NCBI GenBank assembly: GCA_032622095.1
Contig: CP136069.1
Location: 198,929,239-198,993,238 of the forward strand
From: Siphonodentalium dalli
Taxonomy: Eukaryota > Mollusca > Scaphopoda > Gadilida > Siphonodentaliidae
Reading direction: 5' to 3'
DNA: 64,000 nucleotides
Part shown: positions 35,698 through 49,431 of the stretch, piece after piece
How the letters are laid out: the number at the start of each line of letters is the position of its first letter
Numbering within the stretch: the first letter of the stretch is position 1
Program-made: the position numbers and the translations under genes
Notes under the pieces: model-generated
What the model saw: the letters and a program-made list of their open reading frames with translations, nothing else
What the model was told of the DNA's origin: nothing
Database searches by the model: none

Positions 35698-35907
35698 GGC
35701 GCTCGCTATATTGCACCCAAGGCTGTCAATATATGTCAGTGAGTACGGATTCAAACACAAAAGTACTGAAATTCAATATATGGCAAATTCTTACACATCT
35801 TACTAATATTTGGCCAAATACATACCCATTTCTTTATGATTGCATTGGCTATACACAGATGCGTGTCTTTAACAGTTTCATAACGGGAGTAGCATTAAAG
35901 ACCATGT

Positions 35908-35976
35908 GCCAGTGCATTATCTTATATATGCGAGTCTCCCATAAGGACCCTCGCATATATAAGAGAATGCACTTGC
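35908..35976. repeat. Hairpin H2, unit D
   Basis: Same sequence as unit A. Confidence 0.75.
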
Positions 35977-36059
35977 TTACAAGGTCAATGCAAATATTGT
36001 GAGGCCACTGTAGTTTAAGAGAATGCATTAATTGGCACAGAGTTTTCGCAAAATTTCAG

Positions 36060-36325
36060 GAAGCTCCTGCCATGGAAGGGTTATCATCTTATCTGTGCAT
36101 GATCGTCCATCCGGGTATCGAACTGGGGTCTTGGATCAATCATCGACGTATATTAAATATAGATCGATGGATCAATGGATGGATCATCTGGGGACGGTGG
36201 TCGCTGTTTGTCCCTGGGTCAGCCCGCCGATGTGTCGGAGCACTGGTCGAGTGCGGATGACAGCTATCGTCCAACGGTTGGCACAGTGGGCGGCCATGAT
36301 TGCTGTCTTCGGGTTCATCGGGTGA
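36060..36325 (+). other. GC-rich block, unit D
   Basis: Same as unit C within the frame; one change after the stop codon. Confidence 0.25.
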
Positions 36326-36578
36326 TTTTTCTTTTCTTTCTGGGCGCTAGGGAGATCGAAGGGTGGGCGCTCTACTCGGAGTGAAATCACATTTTTACTC
36401 GGCTCGAATTATTGTAAACATTACGATCCTTATACACATCAGAAAGACTTCTAATTAACTGTTCAATGCATATGTACGCTGGCACTATGGCAGACCACTT
36501 ATTAATATTAGTGTTCAATGCAAAATGTTTAGTTCGTGTCTTTGGAAGATTGTGTGATTGCTCAGTTATTGTTTGTCA

Positions 36579-37691
36579 ATATCATACGGCGTAATATGAG
36601 AATTCATTGTGAGCACGGAGGATTCGATGTGATGCCAATGAGGGTTCTATAGCGTTTTTGGTTGTTTTGTTTTTCCTTTTCAGTAAAGTAGCGAACAGCA
36701 TGCAGGACTATTGACCAAGGCCGCAGGTAAATAGTTCTGCTTGCTATTCAGAATACACCATCGAGGGGAAATAGGGCTGGGTATTGCACACCAATGTGCA
36801 TTTTTTGGTTATTAGTGGTAACTCATACAAAGAGGTTCACTGCTTGATAGTAAACATGTAATTGCTAACATTTGGTCATTTTCCCGGTGGGGAGACCCTT
36901 CGCACACCTATAGACCGTCGAATAGGTGTGGATGGCACTGGGTATATATAATGCATATTCACTAGCCAGGTACTGCCAACAAAAAAAATCAGTGCACTTG
37001 ATAAATAGCTTTAAACACAAATATCAACGCGGAGGTGTTGTGATTATCAATATACAGACATCACAGCACATAATTACACCACGGTTGCATGGCACTGTGG
37101 CCCATTTACGTCTCATGACGGGCACAGTTGCGAAAATTATTTTCAGGATGTGATGTCTTTTGAATATCATGCAGGACTATTGACCAAAGCCGCAGGTAAA
37201 TAGTCCGGCTTGTTGTTCAGAAGACATCATCGAGGGGGAACACTATTGAACACTATTGAACACCAATTAAGGCAGTCAATACGTGTTGTATTGACACAAT
37301 TCTCCCCAGGCAGCCGAGGGATACATACATCATAGTGCAAGTAAATACGCACATGTCTTAGACAATGCAAAACTGTGACGATTTAGTTGCAATAACCGAG
37401 CATTTTATCAAATGCACTTATTTTTTCGTTGAGAGTACAAAGCTAGTGAACGGGATATCAATATACCCAGTGCCATATATATGGCTTATACATATGTGAG
37501 AAGGGTCTCCCCACTGGGCAAACGACAAAATGTTATCATTTACATGTTTATTATCAAGCAATGAACCTCTTTGTATGAGCTACAAAACAAACAAAAATAA
37601 ATGCACAAAAACGCTCACACCCTCGTTGGCATCACATCGAATCTTCCGTGCTCTCAACGAATCCTCGGATCGATTACGCAATGTGAACATG
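36579..37691. mobile_element. Foldback element, unit D
   Basis: The left arm of palindrome R2 is deleted here (gtagcg joins aacagcatgcagg), a private event of this unit. Confidence 0.7.
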
Positions 37692-37933
37692 ATTTAGTTT
37701 GAACTTGTGTATATAATTTATTGTGATTTTTCTACATACATGAGTTATTTCTTGTGTATATAATTCTATTGTAGTAGTCTATAATAAATCAATTATTTCC
37801 TCTGACTTTATTTTTATTTTTCTATTTATCCTTTGTATACTCATGGACGAGTAGATCCCTTAGGAAATGTTTCAGATAATATGTGACCCGCCATATCAAA
37901 TCCAGTCGGAAGTCGGGATTTGTTTTACCCTGT

Positions 37934-38002
37934 GCCAATGCATTCTCTTATATATGCGAGTCGACCATAGGTCGCCTCGCATATATAAGAGAATGCATTG
38001 GC
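37934..38002. repeat. Hairpin H1, unit D
   Basis: Identical hairpin with a changed 3' flank (aacaacttttt); the half copy starts at 40081. Confidence 0.85.
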
Positions 38003-38231
38003 TTAACAACTTTTTATCATGTTTTTTAAATAAATGTTTCTTACAATTTTTAGGACATAAAATAAAAAAACATCCATTACCCTGCAGGGAGCCCCACACA
38101 TATATAGAAGCACATAGAAGAGTGTCGTCTGCTCATGTTTGTCTGGGGCTCTGTATGGGTGAAATTATAAAATTGTTAAAGAATACAAGAACAAATTATT
38201 AAAATTGTTGCTTTTCAAGTTTAGGCGTGAA

Positions 38232-38408
38232 TGACGTCATTAATTTTTACAATACCATGAAACAGCATTTCGACGCGATGAAAATCCGGACAAGAAAAAT
38301 GGGTTAAAAATCACGTGATTTTGGCCTATAGATTAGTTTCGTTTGACCAATTTCGTTGGTTAGCTGAATAAAATCAGCGAAGACGTCATGACATGGTCCA
38401 TGACGTCA
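38232..38408. promoter_or_regulatory. CRE cluster with 135-bp deletion, unit D
   Basis: The 135 nt between two ACGTGA strings (4968-4973 and 5103-5108 in unit A) are missing. The CACGTG core is kept but the ETS-like CTTCCG next to it is gone. All CREs remain and are now closer together. Confidence 0.35.
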
Positions 38409-38819
38409 TTTGCGTCATTTGGTGTTGTGGGCTAGAATCCAGAAAATATTGGTCTCCGCAGGAAACACTGATTTCACATCAGTATACTAGACTTGGTTGC
38501 ATTTATAACCGTTTTCGCAAAAGATATATGCGAAAATAGCACAAGCAAACGTGCCTGCTTCAGAATCAAATTACCACAGTTGAATAGCCAAGGATGTACC
38601 CTTTCCAACAATGTATAGCACGACATCGTGTGTTGCGCCGATGTTTACTTATGGTGTTTTGTAATAACGATCCCGCCTTAGCTGCGTGTAATTTTCCTCC
38701 GGACAAATTGCTTAGCGAAAAATCCCCCTAATAGGCGGACAACATATTCAGCAAGTTCCCGTCTCGCAACGATTTGGCCTCACAGACATATCAGCGGCTT
38801 ATCAATTCCTTCGAGATAA

Positions 38820-39026
38820 ATGATTGAACCAATCTACCCTAACAAGGGGGATTTTTTCACGGTTGTATATCGCGCGAATAGTATTGGCTGGCTGCCAGGT
38901 ATTCACACTCAACATCGGAACGCGGCTTATTATTTGAAATCATTTGTGAGCAGTGGTGGCGGCGAGGAAGTCAAATTATATGTCCACCATAACATGGGTC
39001 GCCTTCGTTGGAGAAGCTGGAATTAA
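38820..39026 (+). CDS. 68-codon open frame, unit D
   Basis: One replacement (Ile to Leu near the end) and one silent change (CAT to CAC) against unit A. Confidence 0.25.
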   Translation: MIEPIYPNKGDFFTVVYRANSIGWLPGIHTQHRNAAYYLKSFVSSGGGEEVKLYVHHNMGRLRWRSWN

Positions 39027-39328
39027 GCCTCAACCAAATTTGTTGTCAAGTTGATGTGGGGGGCTTATATGACCTTGACCTTGACCATAAAACGACCTTG
39101 ACCTCTGTTGAAAGACATCTCACTTAAAGGGCCATTTTGCTAGATATGTGTTGCGATGTACGCGCTCATGTCAATATGCAGAGGCCTTTTATAGCTATCC
39201 TTTAGAAATATACCGGTATCGAGGCTCCTCCTACATACTCGAGTCTGTATCTGACGAACAGAAACATGGGAGTACGATATCAATTTAAACTTGACCTCCA
39301 TAAAGAATCTATTATATATTTGAGGAAA

Positions 39329-40060
39329 GTTTGTGGTCTGTGCGTGTGGGTGTGTGTGTATGTATGTGTGTGTGTGTTTCCGCGATGGAATCTGAAACGG
39401 CTAACCGATTTTGACGAAACTTGGTACGGGTATGTAGTTTGACCTGAGGACTAACATGGGTATATCCGTTTGCCCGTGCGGCGTGACCTTGACCTTCAAA
39501 TGACCTTGAACTCAAGTTCTCCGCTGAGCCGATTTTCACCAAATTTGGTATGTGGGGGTAGTTTCAGGCGCTGAGCAATTTCGTCACACCCGGATGCCCG
39601 TGCGGCGTGAACTTGAGATTTTAAATGACATTGAACTGTATCTGGGTATCCACTGGGCCGATTTCCACCATTTTTGGGGGTGTTGGTGTAGATGGGGATG
39701 CCAACAAATTTCGTCTCACCCGCATGCCCGTCAGACAGGTACCCAGCTAAAACCTAATGTATAGTTTGTGACTTTTGTCTGTTAGCTATGGCCGGGAAAA
39801 CTTCCGGACGGATTTCGACGAAACTTGATACCTAAGTGTACGTTTGTCCGGGAAGTGTTTTGGACGGGTCAAAGTGTGATGCTTGATCTTCAAAATGGTC
39901 GATTCAAGATCAAATCGGGTAATAGTGGCGGATTTCGACGAAATTCGATAGCTAGGGATACTTTTGTCCGGGCAGTGTTTTGGACGGCTTAACTCGTAAC
40001 CCCGACCTGACATTGACATTCAAAACGGTAAATTCAAGGTCAAATCTGGTCAAATTTCGC
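39329..40060. repeat. Degenerate satellite, unit D
   Basis: Fuller first monomer as in unit C; the last monomers are as in unit A. Confidence 0.7.
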
Positions 40061-40404
40061 ATAACTAGATCCGACGAAGCACCATAGGTCGCCTCGCATA
40101 TATAAGAGAATGCATTGGCTTAACAGTTGTTCTTCTGCCTGTGGTCTGCTGTTATTACCTGTATATGTCCCTCTAAATGAACATTAGACTGTCTCAATGT
40201 ATACATATATAACTCAATGTGTTAGTCCACTTAGTCAGGTAGGGTTACAGTAATGTGGAACACTCCGTTGGGGAAATATGATGGGATCGGAGAGTACCCT
40301 TCCTCATAGTAGTTATCCTCGTAATTTTATACCCAAATTGGGCACCCCACGGTGTCATTCTTATAGATACATTGATTATATACAGTGATTCAGACCGTGT
40401 CAAA

Positions 40405-40969
40405 CTTAACACTGCCATCATGTTCATAACGTGAGGAAATCATTCATAGAGTACAGTCCCTGCAACGATGGACTTAACACTGCCATCATGTTCTCAACAT
40501 GTGAGGAAATCACTCATAGAGTTCAGACCCCTGCTACGATGGACTTAACACTGCCATCATGTTCATAACATGTGAGGAAATCACTCATAGAGTTCAGTCC
40601 CCTGCTACGATGGACTTAACACTGCCATCATTTTCATAACATGAGTGGAAATCACTCATAGAGTTCAGTCCCTGCTACGATGGACTTAACACTGCCACCA
40701 TGTTCATAACGTGAGGAAATCACTCATAGAGTTCAGTCCCCTGCTACGATGGACTTAACACTGCCATCATGTTCATAACGTGAGGAAATCACTCATAGAT
40801 TTCAGTCCCCTGTTACGATGGACTTAACACTGCCATCATGTTCATAACGTGAGGAAATCACTCATAGAGTTCAGTCCCCTGCTACGATGGACTTAACACT
40901 GCCATCATGTGTTCATAACGTGAGGAAATCACTCATAGAGTTCAGCCCCCTGCTACGATGGACTTAACA
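40405..40969. repeat. Minisatellite, about 8 copies, unit D
   Basis: Both ends are kept and the middle is contracted. Confidence 0.95.
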
Positions 40970-41678
40970 ATGGCGCTCGATGGGTGTGCATCACCGACTT
41001 CAACTGTAGAACTTCAATCTGTTTCTAGGTTTCCCATGGCAGTTGAGGCCTAATCAGACTGAGTGTGAATTCGGTGATGCTATCCCGCCTTGTGGAATAG
41101 TGTCATTAAATTCACCTTTTGGTGACCTAATTATGCAAATGTTAGACACACTAAATTCAGGCTTTGCTGTTTCATATTATTTTCTTAACCACCACTTATC
41201 CAGGTGAAGAAAAATTGGGGGGTATATTGGACTGAGTTTGTCTTCTGCCTGTCAGGCGGTCCTTCTATACGCCTGTTGTGATGTCCATAAATCCGTCTAT
41301 CAACAATTGTTGTCTTCTCCATATTAAAGACCGAATGTGTTCATATGTTTTGGTGTGCATGTTCCCTAGGTGACTTACAATCAGATTTGTTCAAATAAGT
41401 TCACCAGATCAAATAGGTCATAAGCCAGGGCCATAACTCTTTCCCTCCATAGTAATTCTTAAAACAATATCTTCTCAAGAACAATTGGGCCTATACAGCT
41501 TATATTTGGTATGGAGGAGCCTTGGGTGACCGGGGTTCAGGTTTGTTCAAATGGGGTAATTTTTAGGAAATGAGGCCCCCAGAGGGTGAATTCGGTGATG
41601 CTAGCCCACCCTGCGGAATAGTGTCATTAAATTCACCATTTGGGGATCTCATTCTGCAAAGGTCAGACACACTAAATA

Positions 41679-42100
41679 TATATAAAAGAATCAATGGACA
41701 AGAGAAAACATTATTTGAAATAACTAATATTCATCAATAGCTTTTTACAAAATATGGCAACAGACTATTTTTAAGCTTATTCAACACGTAATAACAAGTC
41801 ATCAACTTTCAAGTCATCAACTTTTCAATTTTCCATCACTATTATTAAATATCAGTAATTCGATCCGAAACCATACAACTACTTTCATAATTATCTCAAT
41901 TCAGAGATATCACATGTACTTGTGGCTACATATACATGTTATAGATGTATTAGTCATTTATGATAAAATAATTATTCGTTTTTGTTTTTGTTTGATTACC
42001 TGTCATTAGTCGACAGTTTTATTATATTGTTATATATTTGGATACACGACGATTATTATATTGTTATATCCAATAAAATAATTGAATTGAGAATTGAAAT
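41679..42100. mobile_element. Retroposon-like insertion, unit D
   Basis: Left junction reads gacacactaaata, matching the intact repeat copy best. Confidence 0.55.
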
Positions 42101-43069
42101 ACAGGCTTGGCTGTTCCAATATTATTTTCTTAACCACCACTTATCCGGGTGAAATCATACCCTGATTTTTCAAAGAAAAATTGGGGGGTATATTGGATAT
42201 TGGCGGGTATATTGATATTACTAGATGAATGGATATCATAGATGGGGATTCACATTTGTTCTAATATGGCCAGATATAAGAGAATTAACTCTTCTCTATG
42301 TTGTTTGGTACTGGTATAATAATATTGATCTCTATGCAGCCTGGGTGGGGGCAATATTTGAGGCAATGGGGAGGGAGTGTAGAGGGGGTGGAGTTTTGAC
42401 CCCCCTACTTTAATCAAAATTTAAACAGTTATAAATTTCATGCCTGATACAACATTAGTTGTACATGTAGATTGGATGTTCACACCAAAAATAGGTTAGA
42501 ATTGTTCTCATAGTTTATTTTCTTCCCAACATTTATGTTTTTAAATCAGCAGTCCATATGTTCCTACTTCGGGTTAAACTGTTGGACAGAATTGGCCTCA
42601 AATTTTAACTTTATGGGGGTGTCAGGTTGGTAATTTTCAAACGTTTGAGATCTTGAAGTACTGGTACCAGTTGTAAAGTTCAACCTAAGAGGGATGTGCA
42701 AAAGGATTTTCGTGAACTTAGTACTGTGGTATGGTTGTCTTCTTTAAAAGGTAAGAGGTTGGAGATTTGTCAGTGGTGCGCAATTAGAAAGTTCAAGGCG
42801 AGGAGCCCTGTTCATCTGAGAACATCCAGCTATGTCCATGTTTAGAACTACTTGTCTTAAGTGATTTTGTCGAGTATTGACTGTTGTAACTTGTAGTCTT
42901 CAGAGTCCCAGTCTTTACAGTCTGGTAGGCGACCCACAGTCATTGACTGTCTTGTAAGCAACTTAGAAAAAAAAGACTACCAAAGATACCTTTATTTGCG
43001 AGCTACTATTCGACGAAACTTCCGCCCACAACCGCTTCGTAACTAGGCCACGAATTCGGGGTAGAAACG

Positions 43070-43142
43070 TGACGTCATAAACGAATGGTACGTTACGTTG
43101 AGTTAGTTTTCTATATGACATTATTAATATTCTTTCTATATA
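43070..43142 (+). promoter_or_regulatory. Core promoter of copy E: CRE and TATA box
   Basis: CRE at 43070-43077; TATATA at 43137-43142, 71 nt before the ATG at 43208. Confidence 0.48.
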
Positions 43143-43207
43143 CTGCTTCGACTAAATTTTACTCGCTAAAGTAATAGAACACAGACCTAGACTATTAGTA
43201 TATAGTT

Positions 43208-45574
43208 ATGGATTCAATTAGTTCTAGAAGGTAAGCTCAAATTATATTTTTATTTAATTTAATTAGAATGAAAGATGAATATATAATTTATTCGCGATTG
43301 TAATAAGATGTAAATTTCGCGATTATATATAGCGCGCGATAACTATATATAACGAAATTAAGAAATTTTGGGTGTTTCGAGGGAGAACTCATCGTTTATT
43401 GCGCATCCCTTTATCACAAAGGCTGGAGTGCTCACAACTGGACTGAGCATGTCTCGTTAATGATGAATTAATGGGATATCTATGTTATCAAACGAATATG
43501 TTAATTTCAGTAGCGGAAGACACAATTTGGAAATGGACTTCGAACTAAAGAAGATCGCAAATTCCGCAGCATTCGGTTCGGGTGATGATGTAATGGAGAC
43601 CTGGAGTCATCTGACTGCATTCAGCTCGTGTGGCGATGTAATGGAGGCCTGGACACCCCTGACTGCGATGATGGAATGTGATGGTGAGTATATTAAGGGG
43701 GGTGGGTCAAGTGGCCAATTTTAATGGGGATTTCCATGCAAATGTTATATGCGAATCAGTTGTCGGGGAACGAAAGCAGCCAACTGGCATTTATTTTTTC
43801 CACTCGTTTTCAATTCCACATATCTGCATAGACTCCAGCCAACAATTAATTTCAATTAATTATACTTCTTTATGTTTAAACATATTTTTATCGTAATATA
43901 ATATTACAAGAGTGATCGGGGCACAAGTTTTGAAAACTTACCTTTCTTTACTGGCGATATACACTGAGATCGCGCTATTTGCACAAATGAGTATAGTGTT
44001 TATTTTTTCATCCTCTCAGATATATCTGTCTCCATTCCGGATAACTGTCTGGTGGAAGCTGTTGATAACGTGTGTCAATCTGCACCAAACTACGGATGGC
44101 TGTTTGGAAACAGAGGTAAGCTTGTTACCAGGCCCCAGAGTCCACAGGGGGGGGTGAATTTAGTGACGCAACATGCTCAGACCTCATATCCCTTTGAAAG
44201 TATCTTTATTATCAAATTAACTAGATTTTTAGTTCCTTTACAAACTTTACAAAAAAAGTTCATTTTTCATTTTAGTTTAGTTTCTCTATATCCCCAGATT
44301 GGCAGACGACACAATAATAGAGGTGTCCAATGGGCACGTCACCATCTGTGAACTTAAATTTGAGTCTATATATGTCTCCCATAGCAAATGAGGCCATGTA
44401 GAATGAGGTCCACATATGGGCAATTTAGTGATGTTAGCCCGCTGTCACCCTCTGGGAATCATTCTGCACATGACCACCACCATATTTTGAGACCTGACTG
44501 TTGCCTCAGTATGTCTTATTCGATGATAACTGTGCAAGGTCTACTGAATTTAAATAAAATCTCTATGTATAATGTAGAAAATGTAGAAAAACAATATTGT
44601 TCCCGTCTTATGTTTAGGTCATATTATATGTATTATATATGTGATGTGGTGTGTAAGATACCACGTAAAGCTCACATTACACCAATATTGTTCACGCTAC
44701 ATTGGCTTCCGGTTTCCAGATTAATAGTGTGGTCGTGGGAGAGTTGAACCCAGAAGAAATTGGATACAAATTGGTGTCATTCGGATCGACTCGAAACAAC
44801 ACCAGGAAAAAAATATCCATATTATAAGTTCAAGATGCTCGCAACGACTTACAAGTCATCAAAAACTGTGCACCACAATAACCCAAACATAACATATATG
44901 CATATGTACAACCGAGGCATCTTAGGTCCGAGGACTTAGTGTTCTTATACCGTACCCAAAGGTTGATCGTATATATATAGTTTCAGTGACATGTCGTATA
45001 TTCCATAGCCGGACCGACTCTCTGGATGCATGATCACCCGCAACCGCCCTGGATATGATGAATTCAAATGTCTTTTGAAAACTCTTCTGAACACTTGGGC
45101 GTGGAACTATACTGAACTAGCTATTAATGCGGGCTACATAATGATCCCTTGTTTAAACTTGAAATTTGTGAATTTATTTTAATGTTGTCCCTTGAAACCT
45201 CGGTGTTATGTGCGCTATACAAGAAATGTGTCAATTGATATAATGTCTAATCTATACATTTAATAGGAGAGAATCTATATAGAGACGTCGATTGTTGCCC
45301 CATATGTGTTGTTGTTGTTGTTGTTGTTATTTTATTCTACATTTTGTTCTCTAATTGTTGTTTTTTCTTACATTCCTTATTTTTCTTCCTTTCTTTCATT
45401 TGCCCATACAATTTCAATGATGGATATTTCTCTTTTTCAGACGAGACAAATAACGAAATCGACGTGGGAGGTAATGACCTAATCATTCCCAGAAAAATCA
45501 ATAAATGCAGAAGAATTGCCCGGGCAGTTAGAAGAAGTTTCGGATGCATCATGAGAGATTACACATTACAGTAA
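43208..45574 (+). CDS. Copy E of array gene, complete
   Basis: Exons: 43208-43230, 43511-43683, 44020-44115, then 3a 44306-44391 or 3b 45441-45574. Intron 2 is 336 nt; a further 31 nt is missing relative to copy D. Against D the repeat region has Thr40 to Ser and Thr54 to Ala, so the first repeat reads W-S-H-L and the second E-A-W-T-P-L. In 3b residue 105 is Asp instead of Val. Exon 3 encodes the common form. The frame is intact with either terminal exon. Confidence 0.63.
44553..44558 (+). terminator. Poly(A) signal after exon 3a, copy E
   Basis: AATAAA 162 nt after the 3a stop (44389-44391). Confidence 0.5.
44635..45232 (+). mobile_element. LINE fragment, unit E
   Basis: Collinear copy. 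A two-base insertion just upstream (atgtataatg, shared with F) makes a longer open frame into H-W-L-P-V, but the element remains broken after R-L-I. Confidence 0.73.
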
Positions 45575-45664
45575 AACACAATTGATGATATAAATACTAA
45601 TTTCTAAGCCAGAAACGACAATATTATACACCAATTGCATGCCTTGGGTGAAGTGTCGGGAACG

Positions 45665-45767
45665 ATTTTCCCGAGGTTGTGTCTTTTGAACAACACACAG
45701 GACTATTGACCAAGGCCGCAGGTAAATAGTCCTACTTGCTGTTCATAATACACCATCGTGGGGAAAT
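45665..45767. repeat. Palindrome R1, unit E
   Basis: Collinear copy; just after it the sequence reads aaatagcgct instead of aaatggcgct. Confidence 0.7.
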
Positions 45768-45977
45768 AGCGCTCGCTATATTGCACCCAAGGCTGTCAAT
45801 ATATGTCAGTGAGTACGGATTCAAACACAAAAGTACTGAAATTCAATATATGGCAAATTCTTACACATCTTACTAATATTTGGCCAAATACATACCCATT
45901 TCTTTATGATTGCATTGGCTATACACATATGCGTGTCTTTAACAGTTTCATAACGGGAGTAGCATTAAAGACCATGT

Positions 45978-46046
45978 GCCAGTGCATTATCTTATATATG
46001 CGAGTCTCCCATAAGGACCCTCGCATATATAAGAGAATGCACTTGC
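45978..46046. repeat. Hairpin H2, unit E
   Basis: Same sequence as unit A; the arm remnant downstream reads aagaggatgcatt. Confidence 0.75.
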
Positions 46047-46129
46047 TTACAAGGTCAATGCAAATATTGTGAGGCCACTGTATTTTAAGAGGATGCATTA
46101 ATTGGCACAGAGTTTTCGCAAAATTTCAG

Positions 46130-46395
46130 GAAGCTCCTGCCATGGAAGGGTTATCATCTTATCTGTGCATGATCGTCCATCCGGGTATCGAACTGGGGTC
46201 TTGGATCAATCATCGACGTATATTAAATATAGATCGATGGATCAATGGATGGATCATCTGGGGACGGTGGTCGCTGTTTGTCCCTGGGTCAGCCCGCCGA
46301 TGTGTCGGAGCACTGGTCGAGTGCGGATGACAGCTATCGTCCAACGGTTGGCACAGTGGGCGGCCATGATTGCTGTCTTCGGGTTCATCGGGTGA
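46130..46395 (+). other. GC-rich block, unit E
   Basis: Identical frame to unit C. Confidence 0.25.
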
Positions 46396-46648
46396 TTTGT
46401 CTTTTCTTTCTGGGCGCTAGGGAGATCGAAGGGTGGGCGCTCTACTCGGAGTGAAATCACATTTTTACTCGGCTCGAATTATTGTAAACATTACGATCCT
46501 TATACACATCAGAAAGACTTCTAATTAACTGTTCAATGCATATGTACGCTGGCACTATGGCAGACCACTTATTAATATTAGTGTTCAATGCAAAATGTTT
46601 AGTTCGTGTCTTTGGAAGATTGTGTGATTGCTCAGTTATTGTTTGTCA

Positions 46649-47793
46649 ATATCATACGGCGTAATATGAGAATTCATTGTGAGCACGGAGGATTCGATGT
46701 GATGCCAATGAGGGTTCTATAGCGTTTTTGGTTGTTTTGTTTTTCCTTTTCAGTAAAGTAGCGAGAACTATTTTCCCGAGGTTGTGTCTTTTGAACAGCA
46801 CGCAGGACTATTGACCAAGGCCGCAGGTAAATAGTTCTGCTTGCTATTCAGAATACACCATCGAGGGGAAATAGGGCTGGGTATTGCACACCAATGTGCA
46901 TTTTTTGGTTATTAGTGGTAACTCATACAAAGAGGTTCACTGCTTGATAGTAAACATGTAATTGCTAACATTTGGTCATTTTCCCGGTGGGGAGACCCTT
47001 CTCGCACACCTATAGACCGTCGAATGGGTGTGGATGGCACTGGGTATATATAATTCATATTCACTAGCCAGGTACTGCCAACAAAAAAAATCAGTGCAAT
47101 TGATAAATGGCTTTAAACACAAATATCAACGCGGAGGTGTTGTGATTATCAATATACAGACATCACAACACATAAGTATACCACGGTTGCATGGCACTGT
47201 GGCCCATTTACGTCTCATGACGCGCACAGTTGCGAAAATTATTTTCAGGATGTGATGTCTTTTGAATATCATGCAGGACTATTTACCAAAGCCGCAGGTA
47301 AATAGTCCGGCTTGTTGTTCAGAAGACATCATCGAGGGGGAACACTATTGAACACTATTGAACACCAATTAAGGCAGTCAATACGTGTTGTATTGACACA
47401 ATTCTCCCCAGGCAGCCGAGGGATACATACATCATAGTGCAAGTAAATACGCACATGTCTTAGCCAATGCAAAACTGTGACGGTTTAGTTGCAATAACCG
47501 AGCATTTTATCAAATGCACTTATTTTTTCGTTGAGAGTACAAAGCTAGTGAACAGGATATCAATATACACAGTGCCATATATATGGCTTATACATATGTG
47601 AGAAGGGTCTCCCCACTGGGCAAACGACCAAATGTTATCATTTACATGTTTATTATCAAGCAATGAACCTCTTTGTATGAGCTACAAAACAAACAAAAAT
47701 AAATGCACAAAAACGCTCACACCCTCGTTGGCATCACATCGAATCTTCCGTGCTCTCAACGAATCCTCGGATCGATTACGCAATGTGAACATG
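46649..47793. mobile_element. Foldback element, unit E
   Basis: R2 is intact, so E did not descend from the unit D form at this site, or the site was restored by gene conversion. Confidence 0.7.
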
Positions 47794-48035
47794 ATTTAGT
47801 TTGAACTTGTGTATATAATTTATTGTGATTTTTCTACATACATGAGTTATTTCTTGTGTATATAATTCTATTGTAGTAGTCTATAATAAATCAATTATTT
47901 CCTCTGACTTTATTTTTATTTTTCTATTTATCCTTTGTATACTCATGGACGAGTAGATCCCTTAGGAAATGTTTCAGATAATATGTGACCCGCCATATCA
48001 AATCCAGTCGGAAGTCGGGATTTGTTTTACCCTGT

Positions 48036-48104
48036 GCCAATGCATTCTCTTATATATGCGAGTCGACCATAGGTCGCCTCGCATATATAAGAGAATGCAT
48101 TGGC
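48036..48104. repeat. Hairpin H1, unit E
   Basis: Identical hairpin; the half copy starts at 50184. Confidence 0.85.
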
Positions 48105-48334
48105 TTAACAACTTTTTATCATGTTTTTTAAATAAATGTTTCTTACAATTTTTAGGACATAAAATAAAAAAACATCCATTACCCTGCAGGGAGCCCCCAC
48201 ACATATATAGAAGCACATAGAAGAGTGTCGTCTGCTCATGTTTGTCTGGGGCTCTGTATGGGTGAAATTATAAAATTGTTAAAGAATACAAGAACAAATT
48301 ATTAAAATTGTTGCTTTTCAAGTTTAGGCGTGAA

Positions 48335-48511
48335 TGACGTCATTAATTTTTACAATACCATGAAACAGCATTTCGACGCGATGAAAATCCGGACAAGAAA
48401 AATGGGTTAAAAATCACGTGATTTTGGCCTATAGATTAGTTTCGTTTGACCAATTTCGTTGGTTAGCTGAATAAAATCAGCGAAGACGTCATGACATGGT
48501 CCATGACGTCA
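48335..48511. promoter_or_regulatory. CRE cluster with 135-bp deletion, unit E
   Basis: Same deletion and junction as unit D. Confidence 0.35.
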
Positions 48512-48922
48512 TTTGCGTCATTTGGTGTTGTGGGCTAGAATCCAGAAAATATTGGTCTCCGCAGGAAACACTGATTTCACATCAGTATACTAGACTTGGT
48601 TGCATTTATAACCGTTTTCGCAAAAGATATATGCGAAAATAGCACAAGCAAACGTGCCTGCTTCAGAATCAAATTACCACAGTTGAATAGCCAAGGATGT
48701 ACCCTTTCCAACAATGTATAGCACGACATCGTGTGTTGCGCCGATGTTTACTTATGGTGTTTTGTAATAACGATCCCGCCTTAGCTGCGTGTAATTTTCC
48801 TCCGGACAAATTGCTTAGCGAAAAATCCCCCTAATAGGCGGACAACATATTCAGCAAGTTCCCGTCTCGCAACGATTTGGCCTCACAGACATATCAGCGG
48901 CTTATCAATTCCTTCGAGATAA

Positions 48923-49129
48923 ATGATTGAACCAATCTACCCTAACAAGGGGGATTTTTTCACGGTTGTATATCGCGCGAATAGTATTGGCTGGCTGCCA
49001 GGTATTCACACTCAACATCGGAACGCGGCTTATTATTTGAAATCATTTGTGAGCAGTGGTGGCGGCGAGGAAGTCAAATTATATGTCCACCATAACATGG
49101 GTCGCCTTCGTTGGAGAAGCTGGAATTAA
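48923..49129 (+). CDS. 68-codon open frame, unit E
   Basis: Same as unit D. Confidence 0.25.
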   Translation: MIEPIYPNKGDFFTVVYRANSIGWLPGIHTQHRNAAYYLKSFVSSGGGEEVKLYVHHNMGRLRWRSWN

Positions 49130-49431
49130 GCCTCAACCAAATTTGTTGTCAAGTTGATGTGGGGGGCTTATATGACCTTGACCTTGACCATAAAACGACC
49201 TTGACCTCTGTTGAAAGACATCTCACTTAAAGGGCCATTTTGCTAGATATGTGTTGCGATGTACGCGCTCATGTCAATATGCAGAGGCCTTTTATAGCTA
49301 TCCTTTAGAAATATACCGGTATCGAGGCTCCTCCTACATACTCGAGTCTGTATCTGACGAACAGAAACATGGGAGTACGATATCAATTTAAACTTGACCT
49401 CCATAAAGAATCTATTATATATTTGAGGAAA

